Positions 29,149 to 37,772 of a DNA stretch of 64,000 nt are shown one piece after another. Made by a program: the position numbers and the translations under genes. Within the stretch, counting starts at the first letter, position 1. Each line of letters opens with the position of its first letter. The notes beneath the pieces were generated by a model. It saw nothing but the letters and a program-made list of their open reading frames with translations, searched no databases and was not told the origin of the DNA. The stretch covers positions 1,716,001 through 1,780,000 of the forward strand of contig NZ_CP075175.1 in assembly GCF_021223605.1 (NCBI RefSeq), in the 5' to 3' direction. Origin of the DNA: Paenibacillus sp. 481. Its GTDB lineage: Bacteria > Bacillota > Bacilli > Paenibacillales > Paenibacillaceae.

Positions 29149-30219
29149 TTATTTTTTTGCGTTTTTAACAAAATACTCGACCAAATCGCCACGCGCCTCT
29201 TCCAAATACGTCAAACGAGGCTCACGCTCGATTTTAACTTTCAAGCGCTGTGCAGTCTTTTCGAACAAGTCGATCGTCTCGTTCGTGCGAATAACGAGCT
29301 TTTGCGGGCGGTTCCCTTTTTCCTCGATCAAATTCAAGAAATGATCCAAGAACTGCTGCTCGAAATTCTCATCATACGTCACGTGGAAGCCGACTGCCGA
29401 ACGAGAAACACGGTCTACCCACAAGCAAAGACGCGGGTAATATGGACGATCAGACGCCTCTCCCTTAACCGCTACAGGTGCAAAGAAGAACTCTGTTTCC
29501 CAGTGTCCTTTCTTATTCGGGAAGCGCTCCATAATATCCGTCAAACGTGCTGCATCATCGTATTCAACCTTCACTGGACGCTGCAAAATGAACTCTGGGT
29601 CCATCCATACATCAGCCCACTCACCGCTAACCTGCTCACGTACAAGAACTTTGCCTGGCTTAGGCGCTACAAGTACGTTCTTGTCCTTTTTCACACGTGT
29701 TGCAATGTCCATCGCTTGCTCTAACGCCATCGTCAAGTATTGTACTTCCTGCTCGTTCAGCGTCCAAGGTGCAAGACCTGGATCGTACACGCGGAACATC
29801 GGCCAAGCGTTGCGACCGCGGAAACGGAAGCCCAATTCTTTGATTTGCGCCAAATCTTGCTTATCCAGATCTGTGCGGTCTTCGTAAGTGATCATCATGC
29901 ACTTTTGACGGTGCAGCCACGCATAGCGCTCATCGCGATCGATAAGCATATCATTTAAGCTTTCAAGCCCTTCTGCTCCGCGGAATACCGCGAGGCCGAA
30001 CAACGTTTCGCTTGCACCCATAATGCTGCAATAGCCGATTTCGCCATCCTCTGGATTGCGTACACCAAAAATACGGCTATCCTGCTGCCATGTCCAAGGC
30101 GCCATCTTCTTAAATGCGCTTGCTACTTCATACAAGCGTGTCCATGCAGCTTGCTCCTCCGTCATCACTATCTCCTGACCTTCGGTTGTCTCTAACTGTT
30201 CTTCGGTAGTCTGTGTCAT
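29149..30219 (-). CDS. Conserved hypothetical protein (possibly DUF6930/DUF7309-like)
   Basis: A soluble 356-residue protein with no signal peptide or membrane segment. It opens with a Glu/Thr-rich tail, then an ordered domain (WTRLYEVASAFKKMAPWTW, IGYCSIMGASETLFGLAVFRG, GRNAWPMFRVYDPGLAPW), a middle part (KVLVREQVSGEWADVWM) and a C-terminal domain with YYPRLCLWVDRVS, RPQKLVIRTNETIDLFE and LKVKIEREPRL. I associate this pattern, from memory only, with DUF6930/DUF7309 proteins of Paenibacillaceae. No function is known. AGGAGG is 13 nt from the first ATG, longer than usual, so the start may be slightly different. Confidence 0.75.
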   Translation of the reverse strand: MTQTTEEQLETTEGQEIVMTEEQAAWTRLYEVASAFKKMAPWTWQQDSRIFGVRNPEDGEIGYCSIMGASETLFGLAVFRGAEGLESLNDMLIDRDERYAWLHRQKCMMITYEDRTDLDKQDLAQIKELGFRFRGRNAWPMFRVYDPGLAPWTLNEQEVQYLTMALEQAMDIATRVKKDKNVLVAPKPGKVLVREQVSGEWADVWMDPEFILQRPVKVEYDDAARLTDIMERFPNKKGHWETEFFFAPVAVKGEASDRPYYPRLCLWVDRVSRSAVGFHVTYDENFEQQFLDHFLNLIEEKGNRPQKLVIRTNETIDLFEKTAQRLKVKIEREPRLTYLEEARGDLVEYFVKNAKK

Positions 30220-30283
30220 GAGTTGCGTAATTCCTCCTCTATTCTAACAACTAAAATGCCCGTTTTACATATATGGATTACAA

Positions 30284-30320
30284 AACAAGAAACCCGCCCC
30301 CTAGCCCGGAACGGGTTTCT
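30284..30320 (-). terminator. Terminator after folE
   Basis: AGAAACCCG and CGGGTTTCT stem around a 14-nt loop, followed on the minus strand by TGTTTTG. It lies 25 bp after the folE stop. Confidence 0.78.
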
Positions 30321-30344
30321 ATTATCTCGTCTCAACCCAATTAA

Positions 30345-30938
30345 TTATTGCTTCAAAAGCGATAAAAATTCCGCGCGCTGTGCCGCATCCGTACGGAAGC
30401 TTCCTCGTGTAGCAGACGTAACCGTCATGCTACCAGGCTTCTTAACCCCACGGGCACACATGCATAAGTGTTCACCCTCAACCACGACCATGACGCCGTG
30501 CGGCTGCAACACTTCTTCCATAATATTAGCAATGTCCGATGTGATGCGTTCTTGCACTTGCAATCGGCGCGAGATCGCTTCAACCAAGCGGGCAAGCTTG
30601 CTCAAGCCGGCAATTTTACCGCTTGGAATGTAACCAATGTGTACTTTGCCGAAAAACGGCGCCATATGGTGCTCGCATTGGCTGTAGTACGTAATATCTT
30701 TTACGATGACAAGCTCTTCATGTTGCTCATCAAACGTTACGCCCAGTACATCGCGCGGGTCAACCTCATACCCTGCGAAAATTTCTTCATACATGCGAGT
30801 GACACGCGCAGGAGTTTCCAACAAACCTTCACGCTCAACGTCCTCGCCGATAAGCTTCAAAATTTCATTGATATGGTGCTCAATTCGTTCGCGATTAGCA
30901 CCGACTCGGGTATTTACATAATCCTTTAAGCCAGCCAC
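30345..30938 (-). CDS. folE: GTP cyclohydrolase I FolE
   Basis: A 197-residue enzyme that converts GTP to dihydroneopterin triphosphate, the first step of folate (and some queuosine) synthesis. Signatures are [14 protein letters not shown], the Zn site with Cys/His in [41 protein letters not shown], and the second Zn cysteine region [16 protein letters not shown]. The start is GTG 30938, 7 nt after GGAGGA; an upstream TTG at 30962 lies inside the ribosome site. It is probably monocistronic, as a terminator follows. Confidence 0.96.
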   Translation of the reverse strand: MAGLKDYVNTRVGANRERIEHHINEILKLIGEDVEREGLLETPARVTRMYEEIFAGYEVDPRDVLGVTFDEQHEELVIVKDITYYSQCEHHMAPFFGKVHIGYIPSGKIAGLSKLARLVEAISRRLQVQERITSDIANIMEEVLQPHGVMVVVEGEHLCMCARGVKKPGSMTVTSATRGSFRTDAAQRAEFLSLLKQ

Positions 30939-30990
30939 GCTTGAATCCTCCTCCCGCTGCAAGTGCTCCAGCGTTCATTGCACGATACGA

Positions 30991-31200
30991 TTATTTGTGT
31001 TTTTTCTTGTTCATCATTTGTTGTGCCATTTGCATCTGCTTAGAATTCAAGTTATAGCCCATTTGCTTCGCCATTTTTTGCAGCGCTTGCGGGTCAGATT
31101 GCATCTTCTCCATTTGTTTGCGGAGATAGAACACGCCACCAGCAAAGCCGATCACAATGCCGATAATAAGCGTGACAATTGCCGTAATTACCGTCCACAT
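30991..31200 (-). CDS. YneF-family small membrane protein (UPF0154)
   Basis: A 69-residue protein. Residues 3-27 are a single membrane helix (ITAIVTLIIGIVIGFAGGVF), followed by YLRKQMEKMQSDP, MAKQMGYNLNSKQMQMAQQ and a Lys-rich end. Topology, length and the MAKQMG motif match the UPF0154/YneF family of Firmicutes. Function is unknown. It lies 52 bp upstream of folE in the same direction. Confidence 0.88.
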   Translation of the reverse strand: MWTVITAIVTLIIGIVIGFAGGVFYLRKQMEKMQSDPQALQKMAKQMGYNLNSKQMQMAQQMMNKKKHK

Positions 31201-31387
31201 TTCTCAAAGTCACCCCAACATCGTTTGAGTTTAATTATTCATGTCATAGTTGAGAACACACGATTTCTCTACGAATTCATCCCTTTATGATAGCATGTCC
31301 GCCCCATTATGACAAATATCACCTAATCTTGTTCATTCACCGTTATTCATCCATTTACGAGCTTATACACGGTATTCTATCATCTAA

Positions 31388-33052
31388 TTAACTAGGGTAC
31401 GTAATTCCTTCTAAATCCAACAATTTTTCTTTAATGTCCAGCCCGCCACCATATCCGACAAGCTTGCCGTCTGCGCCAATTACGCGATGACACGGAACGA
31501 CGATCGGTAGCGGATTGCGATTGTTCGCTCCGCCTACTGCTCGTACGGCCTTTGGATTTTCAATAGCTACTGCGACATCTTTATAAGAACACGTTTCTCC
31601 GAATGGAATGTCCAACAGCGCTGTCCAGACCGATTTCTGGAACTCTGTTCCGTACATATCGAACGCGAGATCGAATGTTTGCCGCTCACCAGCAAAATAG
31701 CTTTCGAGCTGCTGCTTCGCTTCCTTCAATCGTTCAGGATGACGCTGAATCGCCACCTTGCTGCCAATAGCACGGTGTGCCCATGCTAAAATCTTCTGGG
31801 ATTGCTCCAACACTGTGCCGAACTCAATCGCACATAAGCCCGTCGGCGTCGCGACAAGTGTCAGTACACCAAGCGGTGAATCCATCTCTTGCACATACAA
31901 CGGCTCAACCGTTTGCTCTGCTTGCTTCAAGGCTTCCTGTAATGCTTGTTGCACGACTTCATCCTCCTCCCAGCGCAGCGCTTCGCGCAGCTGCTCCTTA
32001 GCGGCCACACCTGCAATGCGCCCGTGTGCCCAAGCAACCGTCGCGCGAATGTCTGGGCGCGAGTCCTTAAGCAGCAGCGAGCGCAAAGCAGGCAAGGCGC
32101 TCCGGTCACGCAAGTTGCCGAGCGCCACAATCGCATTGCGTTGAATGGGCTTCTTGCCGCGCCATGCCGCAGATAGGCTGCCAAACTGCTCTTTGAACTG
32201 CCGATTCGATATATCGAGCATCGGTACGAGCAGCGGCTTGGCCAATTCTGGATCAGGCTGCATTTCCTCGTGATGCGTCCAATTCATGCCTTTATTTTTC
32301 GGGCATACGATTTGGCACGTATCACAACCATACAATCGGTTGCCCATTTTCACCATCATCTCATCCGTAAGCAAGTCCTTGGACTGTGTCTGAAACGAGA
32401 TGCAGCGCTGCGCATTAAGCTGCCCCGGCCCGACAAAAGCACCTGTCGGGCATGCATCTAAGCAGCGCGTGCACTCCCCACAATCCTCCGCAATCGGATG
32501 ATCAGGCGGGAAAGGTAAATTCGTAATCATTTCGCCCAAGTAAATCCATGAGCCCCACTTCGGCGAAATGATGGAGCAATTCTTACCGCCAAATCCAATG
32601 CCCGCACGTTCTGCTACCGCACGGTCGCTTAACTCTCCCGTATCGACCATGCTCTTGATACGCAGCTCGGATTCGGGAACGCGCTCGCGAATAAACGCTT
32701 CTAGCCGCGCCAACCTGTTGCGCAATACGAGGTGGTAATCAAGCCCCCACGCAGTGCGTGCAAACATGCCGCGCTTCCCGCTAGCATCTGACTTCGGCGG
32801 ATCTTCTAACTTCGAAGGATAAGCGACCGCTATAGCAATAATCGAGCGTGCCCCCTCGAGCAGCAACTCTGGACGTGTTCGCTTATCTAAATCTGGTTCT
32901 TCAAAGCCTGAGTTGTATCCTTTATCGACTGACTGCTGTAGACGCGCCTTCAGCTCGATGAACGGGTCGGCTGTCGTAAACCCGATCTGATCGATGCCGA
33001 GTGAAGGTGCTGCTGCCACAATCTCTTGCTTTAATTGCGCCCAACGCTCCAA
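31388..33052 (-). CDS. queG: Epoxyqueuosine reductase QueG fused to O6-methylguanine-DNA methyltransferase (Ogt)
   Basis: One uninterrupted 554-codon frame. Residues 1-310 are QueG: SMVDTGELSDRAVAERAGIGF with the catalytic Asp, and two ferredoxin-type clusters, CGECTRCLDACPTGAF and CDTCQIVCPKN. They perform the last queuosine step (oQ to Q at tRNA position 34) using cobalamin. Residues 310-380 hold HEAT-like repeats (NAIVALGNLRDRSALPALRSL) usual in QueG. Residues 385-554 are a complete Ogt: SPLGVLTLVATPTGL, FQKSVWTALLDIPFGETCSY, VGGANNRNPLPIVVPCHRVIG with acceptor Cys, and YGGGLDIKEKLLDLE. Normal lengths are about 380 and 165, so both look complete. The start is TTG 33052 behind AAGGAGG. A frameshift artefact is unlikely because the linker is continuous. 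Confidence 0.93.
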   Translation of the reverse strand: MERWAQLKQEIVAAAPSLGIDQIGFTTADPFIELKARLQQSVDKGYNSGFEEPDLDKRTRPELLLEGARSIIAIAVAYPSKLEDPPKSDASGKRGMFARTAWGLDYHLVLRNRLARLEAFIRERVPESELRIKSMVDTGELSDRAVAERAGIGFGGKNCSIISPKWGSWIYLGEMITNLPFPPDHPIAEDCGECTRCLDACPTGAFVGPGQLNAQRCISFQTQSKDLLTDEMMVKMGNRLYGCDTCQIVCPKNKGMNWTHHEEMQPDPELAKPLLVPMLDISNRQFKEQFGSLSAAWRGKKPIQRNAIVALGNLRDRSALPALRSLLLKDSRPDIRATVAWAHGRIAGVAAKEQLREALRWEEDEVVQQALQEALKQAEQTVEPLYVQEMDSPLGVLTLVATPTGLCAIEFGTVLEQSQKILAWAHRAIGSKVAIQRHPERLKEAKQQLESYFAGERQTFDLAFDMYGTEFQKSVWTALLDIPFGETCSYKDVAVAIENPKAVRAVGGANNRNPLPIVVPCHRVIGADGKLVGYGGGLDIKEKLLDLEGITYPS

Positions 33053-33108
33053 TATTCCCGTTCACCTCCTTCATGCCCTATGCGCCATCCTCTCATCAAC
33101 GTTTTTCA

Positions 33109-33657
33109 TTATTTCAATACGAATTGTTTCCACTCTTCATAATAAGAACGCACGATTGCGTCATGAAATGGTGATTCTTCGTTGCGAATGCGCTCTAATA
33201 GTGTTTCCAAACCTCGTGTCACTTTCTGCTCCACGAGTAAGGGATAGTGATATACGATACGATTGTGCTCGTATTCATCCCGATCGACGATTTGCACATG
33301 GCCGTCTGCATGACGAATCACATCCAAATCATAATCGATATACGTAACCGTGTTGGCGCTACTGTAAGGTGGAGATGCAATGTTACAATAGTAACGAATT
33401 CCACTTTCTTCAATTAGCGCAACTACATTAAACCATTGCTGCGGCACAAAAAAGGTAACAGCAGGCACTTTGCTCATCCACTGTTTCCCGTCCGCTTCTT
33501 GAATCGGAGTCTGACTGTTAATAAGCACGATCACCCCTGCTTCCGCATGATCAGGGTGCAGCCGCTCTTGCGGCACGAACCAATTCTCCAACCATACACG
33601 GTGGAGATGACCGTCGTGCTTGAAACTTTTTACAAGCGCCTTCTCATAACGATCCAT
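33109..33657 (-). CDS. DUF402 / nucleoside tri- and diphosphatase-like protein
   Basis: A 182-residue protein matching the DUF402 family of Firmicutes (B. subtilis YgaC, S. aureus Ntdp, which hydrolyse NTPs/NDPs). Visible features are HDGHLHRVWLENW, the FFVPQQWFNVVALIEESGIRYYCNIASPP core, TYIDYDLDVI with metal-binding Asp, IVDRDEYEHNRI, YPLLVEQKV and the C-terminal PFHDAIVRSYYEEWKQ. The length is right for the family. The start is ATG 33657. It lies 56 bp upstream of queG-ogt in the same direction. Confidence 0.9.
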   Translation of the reverse strand: MDRYEKALVKSFKHDGHLHRVWLENWFVPQERLHPDHAEAGVIVLINSQTPIQEADGKQWMSKVPAVTFFVPQQWFNVVALIEESGIRYYCNIASPPYSSANTVTYIDYDLDVIRHADGHVQIVDRDEYEHNRIVYHYPLLVEQKVTRGLETLLERIRNEESPFHDAIVRSYYEEWKQFVLK

Positions 33658-33705
33658 GCTTTGCCCTCAGCTTCAGTCTAATTATTCAGTCCAATGATAT
33701 AGTAA

Positions 33706-33753
33706 TAGAAAAGCATATCTTTTCTCCGAATGCAACGGTTTGAAAAGATATGC
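33706..33753 (-). terminator. Terminator after the GNAT gene
   Basis: GCATATCTTTTC pairs perfectly with GAAAAGATATGC across a 17-nt loop, followed by TTTTCTATT on the minus strand. Confidence 0.87.
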
Positions 33754-33823
33754 CTTCCTATGCAATGCTTTCTTATTTCGACAGTGTCTGAAACATACTC
33801 GTTCTTGAATCAAAAAATAAGTT

Positions 33824-34261
33824 CTAACCTGTAACGATTCGTAGTTGCTGCAACGACCGCGACACGTCTTTTGATCCATACCCTAGCGTCTCAAACCACG
33901 GCAAGACAACTTCTGTATGCTCATCAGCGGCGATCATAATCTGTTTGACGTTCCGTTGTTGAAATTTCTGTTCCATACCGGAAACGAGCGCTCTGCCCAC
34001 GCCTTGATTGCGATAATCTGGATGTACGGCTAAACGGTAGTAGTAGCCGCTATTACGATCGATCGTCCCAATTACGAGTCCTACAATCATGGACTCTCCT
34101 GCTGTATCTTGCTGTTCTGCGACGAGCACGAGCTCACCATCCAAAGACAATTGACGCGCGAAGGCATCCAATGTCTTTTCACAACATTCTTCTGACAACG
34201 ACGCTTTCAACAATTGAGATGTCGGCATATAGTCCGACAATCTAAAGGAACGAACGTTCAT
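33824..34261 (-). CDS. GNAT-family N-acetyltransferase
   Basis: A 145-residue single-domain GNAT. It begins MNVRSFRLSDYMPTSQLL, has the beta4-loop motif A in YRLAVHPDYRNQGVGRALV (acetyl-CoA pyrophosphate loop Q/R-x-x-G-x-G/A), and ends with ADEHTEVVLPWFETLGY, typical of motif B. Substrate unknown; members acetylate amines of small molecules or proteins. It is monocistronic with its own terminator. Confidence 0.9.
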   Translation of the reverse strand: MNVRSFRLSDYMPTSQLLKASLSEECCEKTLDAFARQLSLDGELVLVAEQQDTAGESMIVGLVIGTIDRNSGYYYRLAVHPDYRNQGVGRALVSGMEQKFQQRNVKQIMIAADEHTEVVLPWFETLGYGSKDVSRSLQQLRIVTG

Positions 34262-34777
34262 GAATTACTCTCCCTCATCCTAACTTGATTAAATAATGTC
34301 GATTTATCTCTCTAGTGGAACGTTAAGGACCGTTAATGGAACGTTTATGAAACGCCAGCCTACGTATTTATCATGCCATCAAAAAATAGCTTAAAAAAAT
34401 TTTAACAAATTTGATTAAGAATTACGACAAAAATCGCGAAATTCCTTCTTTCTTAAGCATTTTCCATAATAAAACTGCAAATTTCTCCGTTTTTCTACTG
34501 AAAGCGCTTTTAATGAAGCGTTTACATTTCTTTTTGAATCCAAAGTTGCCATTAAACTATCTGTTATTGAAATGTAATCCATTTTGTGATTCCGGTGTAG
34601 GTTTATGTCATTTCTGGTTTGAAAAGGTGTGAAACGGGTAATTATAAGGAATACCATTTTGCTCACATTTGCGCATACCTAATCGAGTCGACTTTTTAAA
34701 CATTTTTGTTGATTTAATACTTGAATCATGATTAAATGGGTTGTAGGAACTACATATTGATTTGGAGGTATATAACA
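34262..34777. other. AT-rich intergenic region upstream of sodA
   Basis: This is 516 bp with short open frames on both strands, but none has a credible ribosome site or recognisable product. It should contain the promoters of sodA (plus) and the GNAT gene (minus). Confidence 0.5.
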
Positions 34778-35395
34778 ATGGCACATCAATTACCACAGCT
34801 TCCATACGCTCATAACGCTTTGGAACCACATATCGATGCACTTACAATGGAAATTCACCACGGTCGTCATCACAATGCTTACGTGACGAACTTGAACGCA
34901 GCTTTGGAGTCCGCTCCAGAATTGCAAGGCTTGTCTATCGAAGAGCTTATCGCTGACTTGAACAGCGTACCTGAGGGCATCCGTACAGCAGTTCGCAACA
35001 ACGGTGGCGGACATGCTAACCACTCTTTGTTCTGGCAAACAATCGCTCCTAACGCTGGTGGACTACCTTCCGGCGCGTTGGCTGACGCAATCAACAACGA
35101 ACTTGGCGGTTTCGACAAGTTCAAAGAAGATTTCGCTAAAGCAGCAGCTACTCGCTTCGGCAGCGGCTGGGCATTCCTTGCTGTAGACAGCAACGGCGCG
35201 TTGACTGTATACAGCTTGCCTAACCAAGACTCCCCAATCATGGAAGGCAAAACGCCTATCCTTGGCTTGGATGTATGGGAGCACGCTTACTACTTGAACT
35301 ACCAGAACAAACGCCCAGACTACATCGCAGCGTTCTGGAACGTTGTGAACTGGTCTGAAGTTGAAGCACGCTACACAGCTGCTATTAACAGCTAA
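34778..35395 (+). CDS. sodA: Superoxide dismutase (Mn/Fe type)
   Basis: A 205-residue enzyme converting superoxide to hydrogen peroxide and oxygen in the cytoplasm. It is full length, with [30 protein letters not shown] (first His ligand), [12 protein letters not shown] (second), GSGWAFL and [19 protein letters not shown] (Asp and His ligands). The start is ATG 34778 with GGAGGT 8 nt upstream. Codon use is strongly biased towards preferred codons, as in highly expressed genes. It is followed by a strong terminator. The SOD domain of the 17262 gene is a diverged paralog. Confidence 0.97.
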   Translation: MAHQLPQLPYAHNALEPHIDALTMEIHHGRHHNAYVTNLNAALESAPELQGLSIEELIADLNSVPEGIRTAVRNNGGGHANHSLFWQTIAPNAGGLPSGALADAINNELGGFDKFKEDFAKAAATRFGSGWAFLAVDSNGALTVYSLPNQDSPIMEGKTPILGLDVWEHAYYLNYQNKRPDYIAAFWNVVNWSEVEARYTAAINS

Positions 35396-35425
35396 TTATA
35401 GATGCGCTTCTAACAGCGCATAACG

Positions 35426-35465
35426 AAGCCCGCAACTGACTTGAAGTCGGCTGCGGGCTTTTTGT
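35426..35465 (+). terminator. Terminator after sodA
   Basis: AAGCCCGCA...TGCGGGCTT with an inner CTGAC/GTCGG stem, followed by a T run. Confidence 0.93.
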
Positions 35466-35470
35466 TGTAT

Positions 35471-36139
35471 TTATAATTTAAGAGAGCGTCTGACTTTCCG
35501 TCGTTGTCTCTCAGGCTTGTCCGCTTTAGGTTCAATGACAGGGAAATTCACACTGAATTTAACCGCCAACACCCGAATCGTAAAAGTAACTCCTAAACAT
35601 AAATAGAGCGACGCCATCTCTGATATTTTCCCATATGACAAGTAATAACTTATTGCTCCCGCAAGCGATGCGATTGCATAAATTTCTTTTCGAAACACGT
35701 ATGGAATGGTCCGCACGAGTAAATCACGTACAATTCCCCCACCAATCCCGGTAATTAACCCCATGGATATGACGATAAAAGGCGTGTCCATCTGTTGACT
35801 GAAAGCGGAGTTAGCACCGATGGCCGTAAAAACGCCCAACCCGATCGCATCCGAAATCATCATCACGCTTTGAAAGCTTCGAAACCGATTAACATGCTTG
35901 TAAATAAAACAAATAATTAATGCCGTAACTAACACGGTAAAAAAGTAAGGCGGCATCGTAAAAGCAACTGGTGGAAACTGACCGATAAGCACGTCCCGTA
36001 CAATTCCGCCCCCAAGTGCCGCAGCAGCCGCTACGATAATGATCCCGAATAGATCGAGACCCTTTTTAATGCCAACTAATGCGCCGGAAACTCCCCCTGC
36101 GACGATACCGAGATAGATGAACACATGAAGCAAAAGCAT
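35471..36139 (-). CDS. TRIC-type cation channel family membrane protein (UPF0126)
   Basis: A 222-residue protein with seven predicted membrane helices and the duplicated three-helix layout of the prokaryotic TRIC family. The signature GGGIVRD occurs twice (AAAALGGGIVRDVLIGQFPP and ITGIGGGIVRDLLVRTIPY), and FTAIGANSAF lies between. TRIC homologs form trimeric K+ channels; the bacterial role is poorly known. The start is ATG 36139, chosen over upstream in-frame codons because the helix begins at once and GGGGA precedes it. The C-terminus is Lys/Arg-rich. Confidence 0.92.
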   Translation of the reverse strand: MLLLHVFIYLGIVAGGVSGALVGIKKGLDLFGIIIVAAAAALGGGIVRDVLIGQFPPVAFTMPPYFFTVLVTALIICFIYKHVNRFRSFQSVMMISDAIGLGVFTAIGANSAFSQQMDTPFIVISMGLITGIGGGIVRDLLVRTIPYVFRKEIYAIASLAGAISYYLSYGKISEMASLYLCLGVTFTIRVLAVKFSVNFPVIEPKADKPERQRRKVRRSLKL

Positions 36140-36521
36140 GAATCGTCCCCGACTTTCGTGAAATATATGAAAATGATAATACCGCAAATATGCGAAAATA
36201 ACAAAGCATTTTTCTTCACTTTCATTCCTTGCAAAACAATTTCATTTTTAACCCAATTTCACCTCGTTTTTCAGCTGCTGTTTCGATGCTTATCCGCCTA
36301 ACTTATAACTGTAATTGAACAAAAGACACATGATTTTTAACTCATATACTAAATTTTAAGTACTTATAATAAAGTCTTATTTCATATTTCAGGATAGTTT
36401 ATTCCAAAATGGATTAAAGTTACGTATACTAACGGTATACAGAGAACCTTATGATGTTCGGGTTGAAAAGGGAAACAACGTTCTAATCTGCTGAAGTTAC
36501 TATGTAATGGGGGGCATTCCC
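36140..36521. promoter_or_regulatory. Intergenic region before the chromate transporter genes, with a GTATAC palindrome
   Basis: About 380 bp without a gene. GTATAC-TAACG-GTATAC at 36424-36440 is a perfect 6-bp inverted repeat with a 5-bp spacer, located about 80 bp before the first chr gene, so it may be an operator. The ROK-type protein at the end of the same operon is a possible binder (inference). Confidence 0.4.
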
Positions 36522-37199
36522 ATGAAAATACGTTCTACTGTCACTTTACTCCTACAACTTTTTTTGACCTTCCTTAAAATAAGTCCCACAACATTTGGCG
36601 GTGGATATGCCATTTTGCCTGTCATCGATCGTGAAGTGACGGTTCGTCGTGCTTGGCTATCTTTAGATGAGATGAGCGAAATGACTGCGCTCGCGGGAGC
36701 TGCTCCTGGCGGGATCGCCGTCAATATCGCCGCGCTGGTCGGCTATCGTCTGGCAGGAATTGCAGGGCTATTTGCCGCTGTGGTCGGTATTACTTTGCCG
36801 ACGCTGGCTGTTATGTTGTTGATTTGCTTCGGGGCAGCTGAAGTTCGCGACAACTCTTATGCACAAGCTGCGCTGGCGGGCATTAAGCCTGCTGTAGCTG
36901 CACTTATCGTCTTTGCCGCCATTCGGCTTGGTCAGCGCACGCTACGGCATAGCTTTGCTTGGGCAACGACGATCACGTTCGCGCTACTTCTCCTATGGAC
37001 GAACGTTCATCCGCTCATCGTGCTGGCGCTAGGCGCAGCAGCAGGACTTGCTGCGCAGCGGTTCAACCTTCGCCCGCTACATCCGAGCGGGCCAGCGGGC
37101 ACGACATCCGCGCATACGCGACGCCAACCACAGCCGGATCAGCAGCGGGCTCAGCGTCATGGCCAAGCGGCAGATAGACGTAAACGGGCAGGTGCATAA
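36522..37199 (+). CDS. Chromate transporter ChrA subunit 1 (half-size CHR domain)
   Basis: A 225-residue membrane protein of the short-chain CHR family (PF02417), which works as a pair of half-size proteins to export chromate. Family motifs are FLKISPTTFGGGYAILPVIDREV, LSLDEMSEMTALAGAAPGGIAVNIAALVGYR and ALAGIKPAVAALIVFAA. About six helices are visible. The last 35 residues are hydrophilic, rich in Gln, Arg and Ala. ATG 36522 follows GGGGGG. Its partner begins 36 bp after the stop. Chromate specificity is by family only; some CHR proteins have other roles. Confidence 0.92.
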   Translation: MKIRSTVTLLLQLFLTFLKISPTTFGGGYAILPVIDREVTVRRAWLSLDEMSEMTALAGAAPGGIAVNIAALVGYRLAGIAGLFAAVVGITLPTLAVMLLICFGAAEVRDNSYAQAALAGIKPAVAALIVFAAIRLGQRTLRHSFAWATTITFALLLLWTNVHPLIVLALGAAAGLAAQRFNLRPLHPSGPAGTTSAHTRRQPQPDQQRAQRHGQAADRRKRAGA

Positions 37200-37235
37200 C
37201 TTATTTTCACATTTTAAAACAAGGGGTCTTACATC

Positions 37236-37772
37236 ATGCTATGGGATTTATTTTGGACCTTTTTAAAGCTGGGCTTCGTCTCCTTCGGCGGCGGCTACGC
37301 GATGCTGCCTGTCATTGAACACGAAGCAATCGGGCAGGGCTGGATGAATGCAGAGCAATATGCAGATGCCATCGCCCTTGCGGGCATGGCGCCCGGTTCG
37401 ATTGCGATGAACAGCGCTATTTACGTTGGATACGCCACTGCTGGGGTGTGGGGAAGTGTCGTTTCTACAATAGGCATAGTAATTCCATCGGTTTTTACGA
37501 TGTTTATGGTTGCTACTCTCTTTTACCGGATGTATCATAATGATTGGGTGCAGTCTGCGCTCGACGGCATGAAGCCAGCGGTCATCGCGCTAATCGCTTA
37601 TGCTGCGGTAAGCATGGTCACACATTCGGGCCTCATCCAAGGTTGGAGCATCGGAACTTTATTTGCCGCGGGCGTGTTTATATGCGCGCTGCTGGCATTA
37701 TTACGCTTCCGCCTGCATCCAATCGCCGTCATTCTATTATCGGGAATTGCGGGGATAATCATTTATGGTTAA
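37236..37772 (+). CDS. Chromate transporter ChrA subunit 2 (half-size CHR domain)
   Basis: The 178-residue partner of the preceding gene, with the same signature FLKLGFVSFGGGYAMLPVIEHEA, YADAIALAGMAPGSIAMNSAIYVGYATAG, and ALDGMKPAVIALIAYAA. About five to six helices. ATG 37236 follows AAGGGG. The two half proteins should form one antiparallel transporter. Its stop overlaps the start of the ROK gene by 8 bp, so the three genes form one operon. Confidence 0.93.
   Translation: MLWDLFWTFLKLGFVSFGGGYAMLPVIEHEAIGQGWMNAEQYADAIALAGMAPGSIAMNSAIYVGYATAGVWGSVVSTIGIVIPSVFTMFMVATLFYRMYHNDWVQSALDGMKPAVIALIAYAAVSMVTHSGLIQGWSIGTLFAAGVFICALLALLRFRLHPIAVILLSGIAGIIIYG

Noticed and set aside
34411..34666. Overlapping short ORFs on both strands upstream of sodA
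   Set aside because: No ribosome site, no domain, AT-rich text with amino-acid composition expected from random sequence.
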